Source: Pseudoflavonifractor sp. 60
Lineage (GTDB): Bacteria; Bacillota; Clostridia; Oscillospirales; Oscillospiraceae
Assembly: GCF_009911645.1 (NCBI RefSeq)
Contig: NZ_QWKI01000112.1
Span: 1-46,011, forward strand
DNA: 46,011 nt
Direction: 5' to 3'
This document shows, in pieces, positions 23,329-31,705 of the stretch. Every line of letters starts with the position of its first letter. Positions within the stretch are counted from its first letter, which is position 1. Below the pieces are notes generated by a model. The model saw nothing but the letters and a program-made list of their open reading frames with translations. It was not told where the DNA came from and did not search any database. A program made the position numbers and the translations under genes.

Positions 23329-24084
23329 ATGCAAGTGCAGAAAGTTATACTATGGGAACCTGATAATTTCAAATTGGAAAGTAGTTCTGTCTGGAGTTTT
23401 CCGGCAAGAGGTTCTTGGGCTACCCATGACTCATCTTGGCGTGGAAATTGGTCTCCCTACATTCCGAGAAATATTCTTTTGCGCTATTCTGAGATAGGGG
23501 ATTTAGTCCTTGATCAGTTTGCGGGTGGTGGCACAACTTTGATCGAAGCTAAGTTGTTGAACCGCAATATCATTGGGGTGGATATAAGCGAGAATGCCAT
23601 AGCGAAATGCAAAGAAAAAACTTCATTTCTCCGTAAGGGGGCAGATGGGCGAGTTTTTTGCAAGAAAGGCGATGCACGGGCTCTTAGTTTTATCGTATCC
23701 GAAAGTATAGATCTTATATGTACGCATCCCCCTTATGCTAACATAATCCAATACAGCAAAGACATTTCTGGGGATTTGTCACGGCTTGATATGCCGGAAT
23801 TTCTTACTGAAATGAAAAGTGTTGCACAGGAATGTTATCGAGTTTTGAAAAACGGTGGTTATTGCGCCATTCTTATGGGAGATATTCGGCAACAAGGGTT
23901 TGTTATCCCATTGGGTTTTGAAGTAATGAGAATTTTTGAAAGTGTTGGATTTAGACTAAAAGAAAATGTAATTAAAGAACAGCATAACTGTCGCACTACG
24001 TCCCAATGGAAATCTAAAAGTGAACGGCAAAATTTTTTATTATTGGCGCATGAGTACCTTTTTGTTTTGAAAAAAGTTCCATAG
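23329..24084 (+). CDS. Second DNA methyltransferase (N4-cytosine/N6-adenine type)
   Basis: 251 residues. N-terminal SFPARGSWATHDSSWRGNWS then PYIPRNILLRY, SAM motif DQFAGGGTTLIEA starting at 62, catalytic HPPYANIIQYS starting at 133, and a C-terminal EQHNCRTTSQW region. This motif order and the THPPY box are typical of N4-C or N6-A methylases. With one nuclease and two methylases of different classes, the enzyme pair may protect the two strands of an asymmetric site, or act like DpnM/DpnA on a symmetric one. Ribosome site AAGG, 6 bases before ATG. Confidence 0.9.
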   Translation: MQVQKVILWEPDNFKLESSSVWSFPARGSWATHDSSWRGNWSPYIPRNILLRYSEIGDLVLDQFAGGGTTLIEAKLLNRNIIGVDISENAIAKCKEKTSFLRKGADGRVFCKKGDARALSFIVSESIDLICTHPPYANIIQYSKDISGDLSRLDMPEFLTEMKSVAQECYRVLKNGGYCAILMGDIRQQGFVIPLGFEVMRIFESVGFRLKENVIKEQHNCRTTSQWKSKSERQNFLLLAHEYLFVLKKVP

Positions 24085-24134
24085 TCGCACTTGCTCCAAG
24101 ACCTATGTAATATTCTTTTTAACAGGAGGCTTTT

Positions 24135-24395
24135 ATGAGTGGATATTGTAAACACTGTGGTCGGCTCTTAAAAGACTCTCAATACACACATGATGAGAAG
24201 TAGAAATCCTGTCCGAAATGTTCTGTAGAGCATGGCGAAGAACATATTTTTTATTCATATCCAAGTGGCTTCGGAGAAAGCACTAAAAGGGCTACGGCCA
24301 GCAAACCTGACGGGCCACAGAGCTACTGTTATCCATGCCGGCTCAAAAACTATGGCCCTCACCCTGGAGCAAAACGTTGTAGCGAAGTGAACTGA
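24135..24395 (+). pseudogene. Small zinc-ribbon protein gene interrupted by TAG
   Basis: AGGAGG (24124-24129) precedes ATG 24135. The frame reads MSGYCKHCGRLLKDSQYTHD-EK, then TAG (24201-24203, codon 23), then continues KSCPKCSVEHGEEHIFYSYP and SYCYPCRLKNYGPHPGAKRC to TGA at 24393-24395. Three Cys pairs (CKHC, CPKC, CYPC) before and after the TAG, all in one frame, show a single zinc-binding protein of 86 codons. A TAT or TAC (Tyr) to TAG change would explain it. Last gene of the restriction-modification block. Alternatives: sequencing error, or readthrough. Confidence 0.8.
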
Positions 24396-24402
24396 CAAGA
24401 AA

Positions 24403-24436
24403 TGGGCTGGATGTATTTGTTTCCAGCCCACTTTTT
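24403..24436. terminator. Terminator after the restriction-modification block
   Basis: 8-bp stem TGGGCTGG (24403-24410) / CCAGCCCA (24423-24430), followed by CTTTTTG on the plus strand and TTTCTTG on the minus strand, so it may also end the leftward units. Confidence 0.75.
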
Positions 24437-24440
24437 GTTA

Positions 24441-24600
24441 GTTGTGGAATTCTTTTGATTTTCTGCTTTGCTTTCCACTCCCGGAACTCTCGCTGCCCCT
24501 CCGCGCTCTCGAAGAAGGCTTGAATCTCCGGGAGCAGAACTCTTGCCAGGGCCTTCACCTCGTGGAGCGGAATCCCGGTGCCGTAGTCGTTAGGCTTCTT
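24441..24600 (-). pseudogene. Fragment of an unidentified protein, probable mobile-element debris
   Basis: Within a longer open frame, only residues such as KPNDYGTGIPLHEVKALARV and LLPEIQAFFESAEGQREFRE look like a real protein: helical, charged, well conserved in style. The flanking translation (24601-24784) is Ser/Asn-rich and unlike a protein, and no start codon with a ribosome site is seen. I read it as an internal or terminal fragment left by rearrangement; the parent family is not recognised. Nothing else in 24396-24784 is supportable. Confidence 0.35.
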
Positions 24601-24784
24601 CTCTGCCAAGCATTGTCCTCCATCCGTTATGTCATTTGAGTTCAATGTCCAATACTTGCTATGATCTGATAAGCACCCTCCCCCGGAAATGGAATGTGCA
24701 GGCAGTGTCAAGATGGTCTTGACCTTCGCCTGCACGTTGCTATCCATATTGCTCCAGGAAATATGGTTCGATTTCAACAAACGG

Positions 24785-25474
24785 TTAAGAACGTCCCAGC
24801 TTTTGCCGCTGCGCCGCAAAAATATTTTGCGCAATTTGTTCCTGATCGGCGTCGGTCAGCTCCAAAAACTGGCATCCATACTCAAATCCGGCGTTATCCT
24901 TTTCAATAATGCGCATGACCTGACTGAAAATAGCCGATTCTAGCCTGTCCTCCAACAGTCTGACCTTCAGTAAAAACTTGTCGCCATCATGGTATCTGTA
25001 CTCTGAGCTGATACGGGCTCCGCCTATACTGATATTCAGCAGCTTGCACGGTTTTTCGCCCATCGCCAAACCGCTGAACATGGTGGCGGTGGCGTCGAGA
25101 TTTGTGTCCAGACGGAAAAACGCGCGGTCATTCCCCATCCGGCATAGTTTCAACTCTGCGACCGACCATTTCTTCTGCGGCAGGGGCGCGATCACCCCCT
25201 CCATGTAGACCGCCTTTCGATCCCGGTCGCTGTACCCGCGGATTCTAACCGGAAACGGTTCTTCCTGAGAAATCGTGGTCTCTGAATATTGGTGCAGCTC
25301 CGCCTGACTCCCGTGCAGGCCCATCAGCTTTGCCACGAAAAGGAAACGTCCATCCAGGTTCGTCACCTCTACCCGCATCCCCGAATAGATTTCCAGCTCG
25401 TCCTCGTCGTATTCCTTCTCAGACTTTTGAGGCTGTGCGTCTGTTTTCTTCCCAAACAATCCGAATAATTTCAT
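24785..25474 (-). CDS. PilZ-domain c-di-GMP receptor with flagellar-brake-like N-terminal domain
   Basis: 229 residues. The PilZ signature is present: RAFFR at 117-121 (RxxxR) and NISIGGARI at 147-155 (NxSxxG), both direct c-di-GMP ligands. Residues about 25-105 form a beta-rich domain (SGMRVEVTNLDGRFLFVAKL, ending RKAVYMEGVIAPLP) resembling the YcgR-type N-terminal domain. It should change activity on binding c-di-GMP. ATG 25474 follows GGGAG by 7 bases. Lies 19 bases after the diguanylate cyclase gene, same operon, so messenger synthesis and sensing are encoded together. Confidence 0.88.
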   Translation of the reverse strand: MKLFGLFGKKTDAQPQKSEKEYDEDELEIYSGMRVEVTNLDGRFLFVAKLMGLHGSQAELHQYSETTISQEEPFPVRIRGYSDRDRKAVYMEGVIAPLPQKKWSVAELKLCRMGNDRAFFRLDTNLDATATMFSGLAMGEKPCKLLNISIGGARISSEYRYHDGDKFLLKVRLLEDRLESAIFSQVMRIIEKDNAGFEYGCQFLELTDADQEQIAQNIFAAQRQKLGRS

Positions 25475-25493
25475 ATCGTTCTCCCGATTTTGT

Positions 25494-26411
25494 TTATTTT
25501 TCAAATATTTGCTTTAACTGTTCGCCGGCCCAAACAACTCTGTTGCGCCCATGCTTTTTGGCGTCATACAGCATGGTATCCGCTATTTTTAAGTAGACGT
25601 CATAGGCGTTCCCCGACTCGGGAATTACGGTCACGCCTCCTATGCTGACCGTGACCCACTGGGAGACGGCGGGACTGTGGGGAATGTGTAAATCTTCTAT
25701 GGCCTGCCGGATTTTTTGCAGATACTCAAAGATTATGTTCGAGGGAGCACCCATAGAGAGCGCCACAAATTCCTCTCCTCCATAGCGAGCCACAAAGTCT
25801 GTGCCGCGCTTCAAATAGGAGGATATTGTTTTTGCTACGGCGGCAATCACCTTGTCCCCGGCCGGGTGTCCAAATGTGTCGTTATACACCTTGAAATGGT
25901 CAATATCAAACATACAGATGGAGAAGGGTACTTGCAGGCGGGCCGCCTCGTGCCATTTTGTCAGACTGTAACGGTCATATCTGCGGCGGTTGGCAACCCC
26001 GGTCAGCTGATCGGTCATAGATTGTTCTTCAATCTGCCTGCGGTATCGGTACAGCTTGACGTGGGTATTCACTCTCGCTTTGACGATGAGGGGAATATAT
26101 GGCTTTGTAATATAATCCACGGCCCCTAAAATCAGTCCGCGCTGCTCACTCACCGCATCCGCGAGGCCGGTAATCAAAATGACCGGGACGTTTTGGGTTA
26201 TAACTTCCTCCTGCAGCTTTTTCAGCAGCGTAAACCCATCCATTTCCGGCATCACTACGTCCAGCAGAATGAGGGAAAAATCTTCATTATGTGCTCTGCG
26301 CAGGCCGTCTTCCGCCGTCTGTGCAATGGCAACATCATATTCGTCCTCTATGATTGCCTTGAGCTGTGTCGCTTGCAGGAGACTATCATCGACAATCAAT
26401 ATTTTTTCCAT
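25494..26411 (-). CDS. Response regulator-diguanylate cyclase (REC-GGDEF)
   Basis: 305 residues. Receiver domain with IVDDS and phospho-acceptor Asp51 (LILLDVVMPEMDG) and the Lys of YITKPY; GGDEF domain from about 130 with SMTDQLTGVANRRRYD and active-site RYGGEEF at 209-215. RGTD at 202-205, five residues before GGEEF, is the RxxD inhibitory site, so product feedback is expected. It makes c-di-GMP from GTP on phosphorylation. ATG 26411 follows AGGAGTG; longer in-frame start codons lack one. No cognate kinase nearby. Confidence 0.93.
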   Translation of the reverse strand: MEKILIVDDSLLQATQLKAIIEDEYDVAIAQTAEDGLRRAHNEDFSLILLDVVMPEMDGFTLLKKLQEEVITQNVPVILITGLADAVSEQRGLILGAVDYITKPYIPLIVKARVNTHVKLYRYRRQIEEQSMTDQLTGVANRRRYDRYSLTKWHEAARLQVPFSICMFDIDHFKVYNDTFGHPAGDKVIAAVAKTISSYLKRGTDFVARYGGEEFVALSMGAPSNIIFEYLQKIRQAIEDLHIPHSPAVSQWVTVSIGGVTVIPESGNAYDVYLKIADTMLYDAKKHGRNRVVWAGEQLKQIFEK

Positions 26412-26977
26412 AACTGCACTCCTCACTATGTTTACTCAAATTATCCTTATAACAACTTAATTTTTATTATGTTGTATCGACTTGGAAATGGAATTTCTAA
26501 TTTCATTGCAAGAAGGTAAAAAGGTATAATAATAGGCGCAAAAAGCAGGCGAGATAAAGCTGAAAAGCATCCCGTCGGTCCTTTCGTGTTTAAATTGGGG
26601 AGAGGGGTTGTAAAAAAGCCGGACTTCCTGTACAATGCAGGTATGTATGGTAATTTTTGGGGCCGAAACAACAACATAATGAAAATATGGACATATTTCT
26701 TCACCGTGCTCTGGCCCCGTTCCTGCTCCTGGAAATATGCCCCATATTGGGCAATATGGCCGGCGGTAATTGTAAACGCTGTTTCCTGACTGAACATGGC
26801 AGTGGCCTCCTTTTTATTCGATGCTGATAGTTTCCCGAATAGAAAGAAGGTTATCCCAACCCAGGGACGCGCCCCTTTGAAGGCCCTGAACTTGTTTCCC
26901 AGAGCGGTTTTGCTGGGACGCAAGTAAATGTTCATTATCGCGGCTTTAAAAATGAACCGCCTCTCAGCGGAGCATTT
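26412..26977. other. Gene-poor junction region between the c-di-GMP pair and tetR
   Basis: 566 bases with no intact gene. It contains an integrase stump on the minus strand (26687-26797) and an orphan plus-strand promoter-like pair TTGTAA (26608-26613), 17 bases, TACAAT (26631-26636) that points into the stump and drives no visible gene. This looks like a deletion or recombination junction. Confidence 0.5.
26687..26797 (-). pseudogene. 5' stump of a tyrosine recombinase (integrase)
   Basis: ATG 26797 has a strong AAGGAGG ribosome site. The first 37 codons (e.g. FTITAGHIAQYGAYFQEQER and GQSTVKKYVH) match the start of the SAM-like N-terminal domain of phage/transposon integrases, after which the frame turns into unrelated residues until a stop at 26447. 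No catalytic domain remains. It lies at the far end of the AT-rich block that begins at tRNA-Pro. Confidence 0.55.
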
Positions 26978-27613
26978 TTATAGCTTCCTCGACTTTTTGG
27001 GCTGATTGGGCTTTAAATAGCCGCTCAGTCCGGTGGTCAACAGCTGAAACACGGTATCCTCGGTTTCCTGATTATTTGGCAATACTCCCTCTACCACATA
27101 TTTTGCATACATAACAGTCGATGTGAGGACATGGAGCCATAACAAGTCCTGATTGATTCTGTCTAGGCTTGGAAATACCTTTTTGAACGCATGAACCATT
27201 CCAATGAATGCGTTGAAATAGGCAACATCCCGGCTTTTGTCATACTGCGGAAAAAATGCGCTGTCCCGGAAACGGTGATAGAAAACAGTTTCATCCGGGT
27301 GGGACGTCCAAAATCGAAAGTAGGGCAGCCACAGTCCCTTTACCGCTTTCATGGGATCGGTGAGCATGACCAGAGGATTAAACTTCAAGTGTTCAAAAAT
27401 CGCGGCTGCCTGTCTGTCCACATAAGTAAAACACTCTGCCAGCAGCTGCTCCTTGCCATCAAAATGGCGGTAAATTGCCCCCGACGAAATCCCTGCCAGT
27501 TCGCTGACATTCTGGATGCGCACCCCTTCCAGGCCATACTGCCGCACAGCTTTTATTGCTGCAAGAATGATTCGCGTTTTGGTGTCATCCAGAGTAATCA
27601 CTTCCCCCTGCAA
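26978..27613 (-). CDS. TetR/AcrR-family transcriptional regulator
   Basis: About 211 residues. N-terminal HTH: IILAAIKAVRQYGLEGVRIQ then NVSELAGISSGAIYRHFDGK, the TetR pattern with GAIYRHF. The C-terminal ligand domain has several aromatic residues (FRFWTSHPDETVFYHRF). The start is uncertain: TTG 27613 or GTG 27601, the latter with GGGGG very close. A promoter lies just upstream. It faces the FeoB gene but its targets are unknown. Confidence 0.88.
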   Translation of the reverse strand: MQGEVITLDDTKTRIILAAIKAVRQYGLEGVRIQNVSELAGISSGAIYRHFDGKEQLLAECFTYVDRQAAAIFEHLKFNPLVMLTDPMKAVKGLWLPYFRFWTSHPDETVFYHRFRDSAFFPQYDKSRDVAYFNAFIGMVHAFKKVFPSLDRINQDLLWLHVLTSTVMYAKYVVEGVLPNNQETEDTVFQLLTTGLSGYLKPNQPKKSRKL

Positions 27614-27646
27614 TAACCACTTCTTCTGTCACCTGGTTACAGAGCG

Positions 27647-27675
27647 ATTATATACTAATCTATTCTTTTTGACAA
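27647..27675 (-). promoter_or_regulatory. Promoter of tetR
   Basis: Minus strand: TTGTCA (27675-27670), 17-base spacer, perfect TATAAT (27652-27647). Confidence 0.65.
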
Positions 27676-27767
27676 GAGCTTTTGGCCGCACTTTTTTTGC
27701 TGTGAACAGGCGGAGAAGCCCTTGCCCCGGCGGAGGGAATTTTTCCGCGTCCTAGTGGACAAATCTC

Positions 27768-27796
27768 TTGAAAACGTCCGCCCAATGGGATACAAT
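27768..27796 (+). promoter_or_regulatory. Promoter of feoB
   Basis: TTGAAA (27768-27773), 17-base spacer, TACAAT (27791-27796), 48 bases before the start codon. Confidence 0.75.
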
Positions 27797-27843
27797 ATTT
27801 GTAAAGTAAGAGGAAGCTAACTTTTACTGTGGGAGGGATACAT

Positions 27844-30243
27844 ATGGACAAACGGACCCTGGAGGATCTGGCTCCCGGGCAGCGGGGGACTATTTTGTCT
27901 GTGGGCAACAAATCGGGGACGGTAAAGCGCCGCCTGGTGGACATGGGCCTCACGCCGGGCACTGAGGTGAAGGTGACCAAAATCGCCCCTCTGGGGGACC
28001 CCATTGAGGTGACCCTGCGGGGCTATGAGCTGTCCCTGCGCAAGGAGGACGCCGCCCAGATCGTCATGGGCCAGCCCCGGCCCCGGAGCACCGGCGCGGC
28101 CCGGGCGGCCATGACCCGCCGCGCCGTCGACCCGGAGACCGCCCGCCGCCAGCTGAAGGACCACGAGCACGAGCTGGAGGAGCACGCCCGGCGCTACGAC
28201 CCCGCCGCCCACGACGCCCGCACCATCCGGGTCGCGCTGGCGGGCAATCCCAACTGCGGCAAGACCACACTGTTTAACGCCCTCACCGGCTCTAACCAGT
28301 ACGTGGGCAACTGGCCTGGGGTCACGGTGGAGAAAAAGGAGGGTTCCGCCCACATCGGGGACCGGACGGTGACCGTGGTGGACCTGCCCGGCATCTACTC
28401 TCTGTCCCCCTACTCCATGGAGGAGATTGTGGCCCGGGATTTCATCATCGGCGAGGCCCCCGACTGTGTGATCGACATTGTGGACGCCACCAACCTGGAG
28501 CGCAACCTCTACCTCACCGCCCAGCTGCTGGAGCTGGAGCGGCCCACTGTGGTGGCGCTGAATTTTATGGACGAGGTGGAGAAGCGGGGGGACCAGATCG
28601 ACGTACGCCGCCTGTCCAGGGAGCTGGGAGTCCCGGTGGTGCCCATCACCGCCCGCACCGGTCAGGGGCTGGAAGAGCTGATGCACACCGCCCACCGGAA
28701 GATGCACCTGGGGGTCACGGTGGAGCCCGACGACCTTTACGACGACTATACCCACGACGTCCACCACCGCATGGGCGAGCTGCTCCACGACTACGCCTAC
28801 GCCGCCGGCCTCCCCGCCCACTGGGCCGCCATCAAGCTGCTGGAGGGGGACGCCATTGTGGAGAAGGCCCTGGAGCTTCCGCCGGAGGTAAAGAAAAAGC
28901 TGGACGTGCTGGTGGCGGAGTATGAAAATTCCAGCGACCTGGGCGACCGGGAGACCCTCATTGCCGACAGCCGCTATCAGTTCATCCAGCGGGTCGTGGC
29001 CGCATCGGTGGTCAAGGGGGGCGTCCCCGGGGAGCTGTCCCTCAGCGAGAGGATCGACAAGGTGGTCACCCATCGGGTCTTTGCCATTCCCCTGTTTTTG
29101 TGTACCATGCTGGTGATGTTTGTGGTCACCTTCGGCCCCTTCGGCTCCTGGCTGTCCGACGGGGTGGGGGCCGGCATGGACGCCCTGTCCCAGTGGCTGG
29201 CCACCGCACTGGAGGGCGCAGGGGTCTCCCATGTGATAATCTCCCTGGTGTGCGACGGCATCATCGCCGGGGTGGGCGGGGTCCTCACCTTCCTGCCCCA
29301 GATCGCCCTGCTGTTTTTCTTCCTGTCCCTGCTGGAGGATTCGGGCTACATGTCCCGGGCCGCCTTTATCATGGACCGGCTGCTGCGCCGCTTCGGCCTG
29401 TCCGGCAAGGCGTTTATCCCTATGCTGATGGGCTTTGGCTGCTCCGTCCCCGCCATCATGGGGGCCAGAACCATGGAGAATGAGAAAGACCGGCGGATGA
29501 CCATTCTGCTGGTGCCCTTTATGTCCTGCTCCGCCAAGCTGCCGGTCTACGGCCTGATCTCCGCCGCCTTCTTTGGACCCTGGGCGGGGCTGGTGGTGTT
29601 TGGGCTGTACATGACCGGCATGGTAGTGGGCATCCTGTCCGGGCTGTTCTTCAAAAAGACTCTCTTCGCCGGAGAACCCGCCCCCTTCGTGCTGGAGCTG
29701 CCCCCCTACCGCCTGCCCTCCCTGGGCAATATGCTGACCCACGTGTGGCAGAAGGTGAAGGGCTTCCTGGTAAAAGCCGGCACTTTGATTCTGCTGATGT
29801 CCATGGTACTGTGGCTGCTCCAGTTCTTCGACTTCTCCCTGCATATGGTGGAGGACGCCTCCCAGAGTATGCTGGGGACCCTGGGCGGTGCGATTGCCCC
29901 CATCTTCGCCCCCTGCGGCTTCGGACAGTGGCAGGCTGCCGTGGCGCTGCTCACTGGCCTGGTGGCCAAGGAGATGGTGGTGTCCTCCCTGTCCATGTTC
30001 TACGGCTTTTCCCTCACCGCCGCCAGCGGAGAGGTGGCCGCCGCCATGACCGGCTTTAGCCCTCTGTCCGCCTTCTCCATGCTGGTGTTCATCCTGCTGT
30101 ATGTCCCCTGTGTGGCCGCCGTGTCGACCCTCTTCAAGGAGATGCAGAGCCGCAGATGGGCCTGGTTCTCCATCGCCTGGCAGATGGGCTGCGCCTATCT
30201 GGTATCACTTTTGGTATATCAAATCGGGGGACTGTTCTTCTGA
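27844..30243 (+). CDS. feoB: FeoA-FeoB fusion, ferrous iron transporter
   Basis: 799 residues. Residues 1-75 are a FeoA (SH3-like) domain (LEDLAPGQRGTILSVGNKSG, ending LSLRKEDAAQIVM). A linker leads to the FeoB G domain: P-loop GNPNCGKTTLFNALTG from 134, then DLPGIYSLSPYS and NFMD for guanine recognition. The C-terminal membrane part has FeoB Gate regions (e.g. DSGYMSRAAFIMDRLL, GFGCSVPAIMGART). It imports Fe2+ with GTP hydrolysis. No separate feoA or feoC nearby, consistent with the fusion. ATG 27844 follows GGGAGGG. Confidence 0.95.
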   Translation: MDKRTLEDLAPGQRGTILSVGNKSGTVKRRLVDMGLTPGTEVKVTKIAPLGDPIEVTLRGYELSLRKEDAAQIVMGQPRPRSTGAARAAMTRRAVDPETARRQLKDHEHELEEHARRYDPAAHDARTIRVALAGNPNCGKTTLFNALTGSNQYVGNWPGVTVEKKEGSAHIGDRTVTVVDLPGIYSLSPYSMEEIVARDFIIGEAPDCVIDIVDATNLERNLYLTAQLLELERPTVVALNFMDEVEKRGDQIDVRRLSRELGVPVVPITARTGQGLEELMHTAHRKMHLGVTVEPDDLYDDYTHDVHHRMGELLHDYAYAAGLPAHWAAIKLLEGDAIVEKALELPPEVKKKLDVLVAEYENSSDLGDRETLIADSRYQFIQRVVAASVVKGGVPGELSLSERIDKVVTHRVFAIPLFLCTMLVMFVVTFGPFGSWLSDGVGAGMDALSQWLATALEGAGVSHVIISLVCDGIIAGVGGVLTFLPQIALLFFFLSLLEDSGYMSRAAFIMDRLLRRFGLSGKAFIPMLMGFGCSVPAIMGARTMENEKDRRMTILLVPFMSCSAKLPVYGLISAAFFGPWAGLVVFGLYMTGMVVGILSGLFFKKTLFAGEPAPFVLELPPYRLPSLGNMLTHVWQKVKGFLVKAGTLILLMSMVLWLLQFFDFSLHMVEDASQSMLGTLGGAIAPIFAPCGFGQWQAAVALLTGLVAKEMVVSSLSMFYGFSLTAASGEVAAAMTGFSPLSAFSMLVFILLYVPCVAAVSTLFKEMQSRRWAWFSIAWQMGCAYLVSLLVYQIGGLFF

Positions 30244-30378
30244 GTTGTTCTTCCTTTCTTTGAAAAGAAAGCGAAAGAAACTTTTTCCTCGCTCTGGCAG
30301 ATTTGCGGTAATCCCGGCCCCGCCGCCCGGTGACGAAAGAGTGATGTTAGGATTTTGGGCTGACAGGAGGTATGTCCA

Positions 30379-30780
30379 ATGGCGGTAAAAATTGCGTTTT
30401 GGCTTTTCGTACTGGCCTTTGACCTGATGCTCCCCCTTCTTATGCTGGGCCTGGGAAAAGAATTTCAAAAAAATCCGCCCACCGAGATCAACCCCGGCTA
30501 CGGCTACCGCACCACCCGGTCTATGAGGAGCCAGGCGGCCTGGGACTTTTCACAGCGCCGCGTGGGGGAGGTCTGGCACAAATGGGGCCGGGTACTGCTC
30601 CTCCCCTCTCTGTTTCCCATGCTTTTTGTGGTGGGCTGGGATGTGGAGATTGTTGGATATTTGGGTTTGTTCCTGTGCGGGGTACAGTTGGCGGTTATGC
30701 TGGGCTCCATTTTTGTTGTAGAGCGAGAATTGAAGAGACACTTTGACCAAAACGGAATAAGGAAGACAGAAACGGACTGA
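30379..30780 (+). CDS. SdpI-family membrane protein
   Basis: 133 residues with three predicted membrane helices. The cytoplasmic stretch NPGYGYRTTRSMRSQAAWDF is the signature of the SdpI/YhfL C-terminal domain. SdpI gives immunity to the SdpC toxin in Bacillus; most relatives, including this short one, have no proven role. AGGAGG at 30365-30371 sets ATG 30379. The 135 bases before it hold a polypurine/polypyrimidine stretch (TTTCTTTGAAAAGAAAGCGA, 30257-30276) that may form a weak hairpin after feoB. Confidence 0.85.
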   Translation: MAVKIAFWLFVLAFDLMLPLLMLGLGKEFQKNPPTEINPGYGYRTTRSMRSQAAWDFSQRRVGEVWHKWGRVLLLPSLFPMLFVVGWDVEIVGYLGLFLCGVQLAVMLGSIFVVERELKRHFDQNGIRKTETD

Positions 30781-30785
30781 TTTTT

Positions 30786-31577
30786 ATGGTAAAACTGATT
30801 TCTCTGGACCTGGACGGCACTCTGCTGGACCCCAGGGGGCAGATCACCGAGGCCTCCAGGGCGGCCATTGCTCAGGCGCGGGCAGCGGGGGTCCGGGTCG
30901 TCATCAACACGGGCCGGGACTGCCACGAGGCAGCCGGGTTCGCCCGGGAGGCCGGCTGTGACCTGCTGACCTCCTCTGTAGGGGGCGCGCTGGTGTCGGA
31001 CGGAGAGAAGACACTGCGCCGCTGGGACATCCCCGAGCCCTCTGGCCGCCGGGCGGTGGAAATCGCCCTGGGCTGGGACATCGGACTGCTGATTTTCGCC
31101 GGGGAACAGGTGCTGGTCAGCTCCGAATACAAGGAGTTTATGGAGAAAAACTATCCCTTCCCCGCCTTTCACGCCCACGCCGTGGTCACCGACGACCCTC
31201 TGGGCTATCTGGAGGAGCGCCGTCTCCCTGTCACCAAGCTCCACGGGGAGCTGGACCCCAGCCGCTGGCCCCTGGAGCAGCTGTCCGCCCTGCCCGGAGT
31301 GTTCCTCACCACCTCCAGCAGTCACGACTTCGAGCTGGTGGCCCAGGGGGCAGACAAGGGGCGGGCGCTGGCCGTCATCGCGGGGGAGTACGGCCTCTCG
31401 CTGGCGGAGTGCGCCGCCGTGGGGGACAGCGACAACGACCTGGGAGTACTGCGGGTGGTGGGGACCCCCATCGCTATGGGCAACGCATCCCCGGCAGCGC
31501 TGGCCGCGTCGGTCCGTGTCGCCCCCTCCAACGGGGAAGAGGGAGCGGCCTGGGCGGTTTTGAGCTGTTTGAAATAA
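30786..31577 (+). CDS. Cof-type HAD-IIB phosphatase
   Basis: 263 residues. HAD motif I DLDGTLLD at 8-15 (nucleophile and acid Asp), motif II INTGRD, motif III/IV K.......GDSDNDLGVL near the end, and a type IIB cap between. Such enzymes dephosphorylate small sugar phosphates or cofactors; the substrate cannot be predicted. Five bases after the SdpI gene, same transcript. Confidence 0.92.
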   Translation: MVKLISLDLDGTLLDPRGQITEASRAAIAQARAAGVRVVINTGRDCHEAAGFAREAGCDLLTSSVGGALVSDGEKTLRRWDIPEPSGRRAVEIALGWDIGLLIFAGEQVLVSSEYKEFMEKNYPFPAFHAHAVVTDDPLGYLEERRLPVTKLHGELDPSRWPLEQLSALPGVFLTTSSSHDFELVAQGADKGRALAVIAGEYGLSLAECAAVGDSDNDLGVLRVVGTPIAMGNASPAALAASVRVAPSNGEEGAAWAVLSCLK

Positions 31578-31580
31578 CCC

Positions 31581-31609
31581 AAAGAGACGCCTGACGGCGT
31601 CTCTTTTTG
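31581..31609 (+). terminator. Terminator of the feoB-SdpI-HAD region
   Basis: 11-bp stem AAAGAGACGCC / GGCGTCTCTTT (31581-31591, 31596-31606), loop TGAC, followed by TTG. Confidence 0.85.
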
Positions 31610-31705
31610 TCATGTGTGTTGAGTGGACAGGCCATCCTTCCGCCGGAAACGGGTTAGCCATAACCCCAAATATAATATCAGACTCCCCCGCTGACAAGGC
31701 GTAAC

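Noticed and set aside
24201-24203. Pyrrolysine or other amber recoding
   Set aside because: No pyl genes, downstream signal element or amber-suppressor tRNA is visible in the window; a nonsense mutation is simpler.
20975-27000. Direct repeat (att site) matching the tRNA-Pro 3' end
   Set aside because: I looked for the last 20 or so bases of the tRNA downstream and saw no copy.
27817-29844. 675-residue open frame antisense to feoB
   Set aside because: Gln/His/Gly-rich low-complexity translation typical of the opposite strand of GC-rich genes; feoB on the plus strand is unmistakable.
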